Shown: positions 1 to 5,143 of the stretch, one piece after another
Numbering within the stretch: position 1 is the first letter of the stretch
How the letters are laid out: each line of letters begins with the position of its first letter
DNA from: Deltaproteobacteria bacterium
Lineage (GTDB): Bacteria > Desulfobacterota > Desulfobacteria > Desulfobacterales > Desulfatirhabdiaceae
Length of the DNA stretch: 7,261 bases
Assembly: GCA_021778975.1 (NCBI GenBank)
Contig: JAJYBO010000144.1
Span: forward strand, 1 to 7,261
Direction: 5' to 3'
The notes under the pieces: generated by a model
The model's database searches: none
What the model saw: the letters and a program-made list of their open reading frames with translations, nothing else
What the model was told of the DNA's origin: nothing
Translations under genes and position numbers: made by a program

Positions 1-2004
1 GCCGGGCTTGCCCTTGCCGCCGTGATAATTATGGGACGCAACGCCCTGATCGGGGTTTGGCTCGGATCTTTTGCCGCCAATTTTCTTTCCTTCATTGATG
101 GTTCGATGCCATCTGTCCACATGGGGGTACCCAACGTGCTGGTGTCGGCCTTTATCGGTATTGGCGCTGTGTCTGGCGCCGCCGCCGGGTCATATCTCGT
201 ACGGCGTTTATGTGGGAATGAATCCCCTTTGCAGAGCGGACGCAATGTGTTGATACTGGTAGCCGTCGGCGCACTTGGCTGTTGCGCGATCAGTCCTTCC
301 GTCGGGGTACTCAGCCTTTCTCTGGGCGGGAATATCCCCTGGGATCAATTTAATTATTCCTGGGTTACCTGGTGGGTAGGGGATGCCGCCGGAACTCTGG
401 TTGCCGCCCCTTTTTTTTTGGCGTGGCGGCGTCCCCAGCCCTTTCATAAAACCGCCGGGCGTATTATAGAAATGATCGTGTTGGGAAGTGTAACGCTCCT
501 GGCCTGTTTTTTTGTCTTTTTCAGAAATATCCCTTTCGAATACGGTTTGCTGGCATTATTACTCTGGGCTGCATTGCGTTTCGGTATGCGCGGCGCGTCA
601 ACAACGGCTGTGGTTATTGCGTTGCTTGCCACGGTTGGCGCCAGTTACGGCAGCAGCCCGTTCGCGGGGAAAACAACCAATGAATCTCTTCTGCTGCTGA
701 ATTCATTTTTGGGAGTGACAATTACCTGCGCCCTCTTTCTGGCGGGGATGATGGAAGAACAACGACGGACGGATGAAAAATTAGGCGCTCTGAATCGGGC
801 GCTGCGACAGAGCGAGCAAAAGTACCGTGAGCTTGTGGAGCTTGCCAACAGCATCATTCTGCGATGGACATCCGAGGGAAAAATTACCTTTCTCAACGAT
901 TTTGGGCTGCGGTTTTTCGGCTACGCCGCCGATGAGATACTGGGCCGCCATGTCATGGACACGATCGCGCCGCCCACCGGGAGCGACGGCAGCGATCTGC
1001 GCCAGTTCATGGAGCAAATTTGTACGAGTCCGAAAGTTTTTGAGCAAAATGTCAATGAGAATATGCGCAAAAACGGGAATCGGGTCTGGATTGCCTGGAC
1101 CAACAAGGTCGTGTTGGACGAATCCGGAAACGTGGCGGAGATTTTAAGTGTCGGTACGGACATCACGGAGCGCAAGAGAGCGGAAGAACAGATCCGGCAA
1201 CTCCATGAAGATTTACAACGCTATGCCACAGAGCTGGAGCGCCGCGTGGAGGAACGAACCGGTGAGTTGGCCGTGGCCAGGGATCGCGCCGAGGCGGCCG
1301 ACCGGTTGAAGTCCGCATTCCTTGCCACCATGTCGCACGAATTACGGACGCCACTGAACTCCATCATCGGCTTCACGGGGATCATTCTTCAGGGGCTGGC
1401 CGGACCGCTGAACCCGGAGCAGACCAAACAGCTCGAAATGGTCCGCACCAGCGCACGGCACTTACTGGCGCTTATCAATGATGTGCTGGATATCTCAAAA
1501 ATTGAAGCCGGGCAACTGGAGGTTGCGTGCGAAGCGTTTGATTTGCGGGCATCCATCGAGAAAACCGCGGCTACCGTAAAACCGCTGGCGGCAAAAAAAA
1601 GTTTGAGCCTGCAAGTGGAGCTTGCACCGGAAATCGGCGTATGGGTGAGCGACGTGCGGCGTATCGAACAGATTTTAATCAATCTGCTGAACAATGCGAT
1701 CAAATTCACCGAACGCGGCTATGTCATGCTTACGGCGAAAATCGTCCGGAATGTACTTCAAATTTCTGTCGCCGATACCGGCATCGGCATTCATACGGAT
1801 GATTTCCAGAAGATATTCCAGCCATTTCGACAGATTGATACAGGGCTGGCGCGCAATCACGAAGGTACGGGACTGGGGCTGGCCATTTGCCGGCGGTTGA
1901 CGGAACTGCTTGGCGGCGAAATTCGCGCTGAAAGTCGGCTGGGTAAAGGCAGTACCTTCACGATCATGTTGCCGGCCAAAGGAGGCGGCACTGGTTCAGT
2001 TTAA
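1..2004 (+). CDS. MASE1-PAS sensor histidine kinase, 5' end cut by window edge
   Basis: Membrane sensor kinase that should autophosphorylate on a histidine and pass the phosphate to a response regulator. Numbered from the GTG at 22, residues 1-245 are a hydrophobic MASE1-type sensor with about six or seven visible membrane helices, including the family's tryptophan pair and Gly-Asp (W117, W118, G120, D121). A PAS domain follows (about 264-380, ending in DITERKRAEEQ), then a charged coiled coil (385-428). HisKA has the phospho-acceptor His439 in MSHELRTPLN. HATPase_c has an N box with Asn558, the G1 box DTGIGI at 585-590 and the G2 box GTGLGL at 615-620. No receiver domain follows, so this is not a hybrid kinase. 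The frame stays open left of 22 and reads GLALAA, which fits the continuing MASE1 helix; MASE1 is usually about 300 residues, so some 60 residues are probably missing. The signal sensed is unknown, and no response regulator gene lies beside it in the window. Confidence 0.95.
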   Translation, partial: AGLALAAVIIMGRNALIGVWLGSFAANFLSFIDGSMPSVHMGVPNVLVSAFIGIGAVSGAAAGSYLVRRLCGNESPLQSGRNVLILVAVGALGCCAISPSVGVLSLSLGGNIPWDQFNYSWVTWWVGDAAGTLVAAPFFLAWRRPQPFHKTAGRIIEMIVLGSVTLLACFFVFFRNIPFEYGLLALLLWAALRFGMRGASTTAVVIALLATVGASYGSSPFAGKTTNESLLLLNSFLGVTITCALFLAGMMEEQRRTDEKLGALNRALRQSEQKYRELVELANSIILRWTSEGKITFLNDFGLRFFGYAADEILGRHVMDTIAPPTGSDGSDLRQFMEQICTSPKVFEQNVNENMRKNGNRVWIAWTNKVVLDESGNVAEILSVGTDITERKRAEEQIRQLHEDLQRYATELERRVEERTGELAVARDRAEAADRLKSAFLATMSHELRTPLNSIIGFTGIILQGLAGPLNPEQTKQLEMVRTSARHLLALINDVLDISKIEAGQLEVACEAFDLRASIEKTAATVKPLAAKKSLSLQVELAPEIGVWVSDVRRIEQILINLLNNAIKFTERGYVMLTAKIVRNVLQISVADTGIGIHTDDFQKIFQPFRQIDTGLARNHEGTGLGLAICRRLTELLGGEIRAESRLGKGSTFTIMLPAKGGGTGSV

Positions 2005-2032
2005 TGGGAGTTGAGTCTATACCTTAGTCGCC
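2005..2032. other. Short convergent junction without visible terminator
   Basis: Only 28 bases separate the stops of the kinase (+) and methyltransferase (-). I see no GC-rich hairpin followed by a T run on either strand here or in the adjoining gene ends, so termination is either Rho-dependent or read-through into the opposing gene. Confidence 0.5.
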
Positions 2033-3208
2033 TTACAACTTCCCGATAAGAAGCTCCAGCCTCAAGCCGCCGTGATAAACGGGATAATATTTCCATCCGG
2101 ACAATCCATCCCGGATATCGGAACGTTCCGGAACAATCATGACAAATCTCCAGCCCCGATAATCACTTTTCAGCTTACACATCATGTCCTGAATCAGGAT
2201 GCGACTTTCCCGGCGGCTCCCCATCCGCTTTCCATAAGGGGGATTGATGACCACAAGACCGGCCTGATGCGTCACGTCCGAGGGATTTAGATCGAAAAAA
2301 TCACGCTGGACAATTTGAACCCCCTGCAGCATCTCATGGGCGTCCGTCAATTCCTGAAGCGCCTGGCACGCGTCCAAAGATTTATCGGAAGCAAAAATCG
2401 GTTGGGACACCGGATGAAATTTATGTTCAGCCGCATCCCGGATATGCCGCCACTGACTGGGGGAAAACCCCGGCCAGTTCATGAACGCAAAAGACCGAAA
2501 CCATCCCGGCGGAATATTCCGGCCCATCAGTGCAGCTTCGATGGCGAATGTCCCGGAACCGCACAGCGGATTGATCAGCGGCTCCTGTCCGGTATATCCG
2601 GCAAGCATCAGCACGGCGGCCGCCAGCGTTTCACGAACCGGCGCCCGACCGCCCCGGGTTTTAAGCCCCCGCTTGTGAAGCAAATCGCCGCTGCTGTCCA
2701 CGGATATCTGAAAACGGTCATCCACCCCGCGAAGCAAAATCCGCTGAGAGATGACAGTGGCATTTTCAGTACCGTCGTTGTGGGACAACCGGGACATGCG
2801 GCTTTGAATGCTGTCTTCCAGAACGCCGGCAATGGCATCCTTGTGATACAGCCGGCAATGATGGGTGGTGATGTGAAATCGCCGCGCGGCATCGAAAGGT
2901 AAGTACAGCTCCCAGGGAATTTCGGACAGTTTCTTTCCCATACGAGAAAAACTGTCGGCGCCAACCTCCCCGACGCGCATCAGAACTCGTGTGGCGGTCC
3001 GTAAATACAGATTCGCGATGTAACCGTCATAGAGTTTTCCCTGAAACGCCACGCCACCGGGCGCAAGCCCCGGCGCGCCGCTAATGTCGGGCGCCGCGGC
3101 CAGCTCCTGATGACAAAGATGCTCCAGTTCCGGCGCGATAATGACAAAAAAATCATGTAACCTTCCTGATACATGACGTTTTACACGTTTTTCAAAAGAA
3201 GATGCCAC
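2033..3208 (-). CDS. THUMP domain class I SAM-dependent RNA methyltransferase (RlmL-like)
   Basis: Cytoplasmic RNA methyltransferase of the UPF0020/RlmL family. In E. coli the RlmL half of RlmKL makes m2G2445 in 23S rRNA, and that is the likely but unproven reaction here. The 391-residue protein has an N-terminal ferredoxin-like/THUMP region (about 20-175) and a C-terminal Rossmann methyltransferase domain. SAM motif I is NPLCGSGTFAIEAAL at 213-227, preceded by the family's RAPVRETLAAA at 188-198. An acidic motif II residue is D275 (FASDKS), and the catalytic motif IV is NPPYGKRMG at 322-330, typical of base N-methyltransferases. The RlmK domain of enterobacterial RlmKL (about 700 residues) is absent, as in many other bacteria. 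The start is GTG (complement of 3206-3208), supported by a good ribosome binding site 5 bases upstream. It converges with the kinase gene and diverges from the ABC operon, so it is probably transcribed alone. The exact target nucleotide is inferred. Confidence 0.93.
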   Translation of the reverse strand: MASSFEKRVKRHVSGRLHDFFVIIAPELEHLCHQELAAAPDISGAPGLAPGGVAFQGKLYDGYIANLYLRTATRVLMRVGEVGADSFSRMGKKLSEIPWELYLPFDAARRFHITTHHCRLYHKDAIAGVLEDSIQSRMSRLSHNDGTENATVISQRILLRGVDDRFQISVDSSGDLLHKRGLKTRGGRAPVRETLAAAVLMLAGYTGQEPLINPLCGSGTFAIEAALMGRNIPPGWFRSFAFMNWPGFSPSQWRHIRDAAEHKFHPVSQPIFASDKSLDACQALQELTDAHEMLQGVQIVQRDFFDLNPSDVTHQAGLVVINPPYGKRMGSRRESRILIQDMMCKLKSDYRGWRFVMIVPERSDIRDGLSGWKYYPVYHGGLRLELLIGKL

Positions 3209-3213
3209 CTGCT

Positions 3214-3220
3214 CTCACCT
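3214..3220 (-). promoter_or_regulatory. Ribosome binding site of the RlmL-like gene
   Basis: Read on the minus strand this is AGGTGAG, a strong match to the anti-Shine-Dalgarno complement, 5 bases before the GTG at 3208. It decides for the GTG start over any internal ATG. Confidence 0.75.
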
Positions 3221-3365
3221 CGTATATCATAGATATTGTATTTGCAAACAGACTGATTATACTTACGCCCGTTCATGCCCCCGCCCCCGGTTTCACGCGA
3301 ACATCGGTGACACCCCTGCGGCAGGCGTATTCATACACCTTTATTCCGATATTGGAACACAAACA

Positions 3366-3393
3366 ATGACAATCATCAAATGGATTCAATATT
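3366..3393 (+). promoter_or_regulatory. Candidate sigma70-type promoter for the ABC operon
   Basis: ATGACA at 3366-3371 matches five of six -35 consensus bases. AATATT at 3388-3393 matches four of six -10 bases, with a 16-base spacer. It lies just downstream of the 14-base palindrome at 3344-3357. This would give a leader of about 80 bases before the ATPase gene. The match is modest and could be chance in AT-richer intergenic DNA. Confidence 0.22.
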
Positions 3394-3472
3394 GTCACGC
3401 GCCCCCTGCTGTAGCGGCGCGCTCTGTATGCACTTCAATGGATGACATTTATCCCAATGGTTCAATAACAAC

Positions 3473-3478
3473 AAGGAG
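3473..3478 (+). promoter_or_regulatory. Ribosome binding site of the ABC ATPase gene
   Basis: AAGGAG precedes two tandem ATG codons. The spacing is 3 bases to the ATG at 3482 and 6 bases to the ATG at 3485, so the second ATG is the better-placed start. Confidence 0.75.
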
Positions 3479-3481
3479 TCA

Positions 3482-4423
3482 ATGATGATTCATGTCGAAA
3501 ATCTGACGCGGTACTACGATAACTTCTGCGCTGTGGACGGCATTTCTTTCGATATCCAAAAGGGGGAAATACTGGGGTTGCTGGGGCCAAACGGCGCCGG
3601 AAAAACCACAACCCTGCGGATGCTGACCGGATATCTCGAACCCAGCACCGGACAAATCAAGGTTCAGGACTATACCATCGGGCCAGATACGCTCGAAATC
3701 AAAAAACGGATTGGTTATCTTCCGGAATCCGCGCCGCTGTACCATGATATGATCGTATATGATTATCTGGAATACATCGCTGAAATCCGGGGGCTGGACG
3801 CCGCCCCCAAAATGTCCAGAATCAGAGAACTGGCGCAGTTGTGCGGTCTGAATGCAGTGATGCACAAAACCGTCGGAGAGCTTTCCAAAGGATATAAACA
3901 GCGGGTCGGGCTGGCGCATGCGCTCATGAACGATCCGGAGATATTGGTGCTGGATGAACCTACATCGGGGTTGGATCCAAACCAGATCGTCGAAATCCGG
4001 GAAATTATCCGGAAAATCGGCCAGGAAAAAACCATTATCCTCTCCACCCACATTCTCAGCGAAGCCGAAGCCACTTGTGACCGGATCGTTATCATTCATC
4101 ACGGAAAAATTGTGGCGGACGGCAGCACCCAGACCATTAAACAATCCGCAGGAAAAGATCGGATGATCTATCTGACACTGGCGGACGCCGATTTTTCCGG
4201 TGTCCGCGGTCTGCTGGAACCTGTCGCCGGTGTCACCCGTATCGAAAATGTCGGCGCTCCGGGATCGGATGCGCTTCAGATACGGATCACCCTGGTGTCG
4301 GATGCGGATATCCGGAAGGATATCTACCGGCTGATTCGCCAGACCGACTGGACGCTTTTAGAATTCCGCCAGGAAACCCAAAGCCTGGAACACATTTTCC
4401 GCGAACTCACCCTGGAGAACTAA
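3482..4423 (+). CDS. ABC transporter ATP-binding protein, GldA-like
   Basis: Cytoplasmic nucleotide-binding subunit that should power the membrane partner encoded next. Counting from the ATG at 3482 (313 residues), Walker A is GPNGAGKT at 35-42. The Q-loop region reads IGYLPE at 77-82, with Glu82 in the usual glutamine position, as is common in the GldA/DrrA-type group. The ABC signature is LSKGYKQR at 134-141, Walker B is ILVLDEP at 154-160, the D-loop is SGLD at 162-165 and the switch histidine is His190. All catalytic elements are intact. The tail after about 215 ends in LEHIFRELT, the C-terminal motif of GldA-type ATPases. The true start may be the second ATG at 3485. The stop is followed one base later by the permease ATG, so the two are surely cotranscribed and probably translationally coupled. 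Family resemblance to GldA is strong, but a role in gliding is not implied. Confidence 0.95.
   Translation: MMIHVENLTRYYDNFCAVDGISFDIQKGEILGLLGPNGAGKTTTLRMLTGYLEPSTGQIKVQDYTIGPDTLEIKKRIGYLPESAPLYHDMIVYDYLEYIAEIRGLDAAPKMSRIRELAQLCGLNAVMHKTVGELSKGYKQRVGLAHALMNDPEILVLDEPTSGLDPNQIVEIREIIRKIGQEKTIILSTHILSEAEATCDRIVIIHHGKIVADGSTQTIKQSAGKDRMIYLTLADADFSGVRGLLEPVAGVTRIENVGAPGSDALQIRITLVSDADIRKDIYRLIRQTDWTLLEFRQETQSLEHIFRELTLEN
4414..4417 (+). promoter_or_regulatory. Ribosome binding site of the permease gene
   Basis: GGAG lies inside the last codons of the ATPase gene, 7 bases before the ATG at 4425. It supports that start and coupled translation. Confidence 0.6.
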
Positions 4424-4424
4424 C

Positions 4425-5129
4425 ATGAGCCCTGCCATTCATATTTTTAAAAGAGAATTCCGAGCGTATATCGCATCTCCTATCGCCTACATCGTGATTT
4501 CCGTGTTTTTGCTCATCACCGGATGGTTCTTTTTCACCCCGTTTTTCCTGCAGAACCAGGCCAATCTCCGAAGCTTTTTCAGTCTGCTGCCAATGGTGTT
4601 TTCCTTTGTGATTCCCGCGGTCACCATGCGCCTTTTTTCCGAAGAATTCAGCGTGGGGTCATACGAAACGCTAATGACGCTTCCGGTCACGTTCACTCAG
4701 ATCATCGTGGGAAAGTTTCTGGCGGCGTGTGCATTTATCGCCGTCATGCTCGTCCCCACATTGCTGTATCCGCTCACGGTTTCCGTGCTGGGCGCTCTCG
4801 ACTGGGGGCCTGTGGTAGGCGGATATCTCGGCGCGCTGCTTCTGGCCGGCGCATTTTCGGCGGTGGGGATTTTCGCCTCGTCTCTCACCCGAAACCAAAT
4901 TATCGCCTTTATCGTGGGCATGGCCATCTGCTTCAGTCTGACGCTCATCAATCAGATGCTGTTCTTTCTGCCCAAATCCATGCTGGGATTTTTTGAATAC
5001 CTGGGCGCGGATTATCATTTTCAGAATATCGCCAAAGGCGTTATTGACACACGGGATATTCTCTATTTTGTCAGCGTCGGATTTATCGGTCTTTACGGCG
5101 CCAACCTTGCGATGCGGGAAAAATGTTAA
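4425..5129 (+). CDS. ABC-2 type transporter permease, GldF-like
   Basis: Inner-membrane permease of 234 residues, the usual length for a GldF-type subunit. Six hydrophobic segments can be seen at about 17-41, 54-74, 93-118, 130-152, 157-180 and 210-230. Family landmarks are an N-terminal amphipathic FKREFRAYIASPIAY stretch, the sequence PAVTMRLFSEEF after the second helix with a GSYETLMTLPV segment following it, and YHFQNIAKGVIDTRDILYF before the last helix. It begins one base after the ATPase stop and is followed after 14 bases by the GldG-like gene. The protein should dimerise and form the membrane path used by the ATPase. The substrate is not evident from sequence. No frameshift or missing segment was seen. 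Confidence 0.93.
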   Translation: MSPAIHIFKREFRAYIASPIAYIVISVFLLITGWFFFTPFFLQNQANLRSFFSLLPMVFSFVIPAVTMRLFSEEFSVGSYETLMTLPVTFTQIIVGKFLAACAFIAVMLVPTLLYPLTVSVLGALDWGPVVGGYLGALLLAGAFSAVGIFASSLTRNQIIAFIVGMAICFSLTLINQMLFFLPKSMLGFFEYLGADYHFQNIAKGVIDTRDILYFVSVGFIGLYGANLAMREKC

Positions 5130-5133
5130 GGAG
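5128..5133 (+). promoter_or_regulatory. Ribosome binding site of the GldG-like gene
   Basis: AAGGAG overlaps the permease stop codon and lies 10 bases before the ATG at 5144. The spacing is slightly long but acceptable. It favours 5144 over the in-frame ATG at 5123, which has only a weak GGGA upstream. Confidence 0.6.
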
Positions 5134-5143
5134 TGATAACTTT

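Larger units (their letters stand above)
3209..3481. other. Divergent intergenic region with palindromes and weak promoter-like elements
   Basis: This 273-base stretch separates the leftward methyltransferase gene from the rightward ABC operon, so it should hold both promoters. Visible structure: GGTG-A-CACC (3306-3314) directly abutting CCTGC-G-GCAGG (3315-3325); a near-perfect 14-base palindrome, TTCCGATATTGGAA (3344-3357, one mismatched pair); and a 6-base inverted repeat, CGCGCC/GGCGCG (3398-3403 and 3416-3421). Weak sigma70-like pairs on the + strand are TTGTAT/TATACT (3236 and 3258, spacer 16) and ATGACA/AATATT (3366 and 3388, spacer 16). On the minus strand a perfect TATAAT lies at 3261-3256 but has no good -35. 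A + strand frame is open over 3177-3485 but has no ATG, GTG or TTG before 3366. No tRNA, terminator or known riboswitch was recognised. Confidence 0.6.

Noticed and set aside
22..24. GTG at 22 as the true start of the histidine kinase
   Set aside because: The frame is open back to base 1 and codes for a hydrophobic GLALAA segment that fits the continuing MASE1 domain; no ribosome binding site precedes the GTG.
2315..2902. 195-codon open frame on the + strand
   Set aside because: It lies wholly antisense to the methyltransferase gene, whose motifs are clear; its translation is rich in Arg, Pro and His and shows no domain.
3236..3263. TTGTAT/TATACT promoter pair on the + strand and TATAAT on the - strand
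   Set aside because: The -10 elements are good, but the -35 matches are poor on both strands, so I list them only as part of the intergenic description.
3177..3365. Upstream extension of the small leader frame as a protein gene
   Set aside because: The frame is open but has no ATG, GTG or TTG before 3366, and the translation is rich in Cys, His and Arg without protein-like character.
3479..4144. 221-codon open frame on the - strand
   Set aside because: It is antisense to the ABC ATPase, which has every catalytic motif; the frame is a by-product of that gene's codon bias.
3482..4423. Glu82 in the ABC Q-loop as a disabling mutation
   Set aside because: IGYLPE is the normal form in GldA/DrrA-type ATPases, and all other catalytic motifs are intact.
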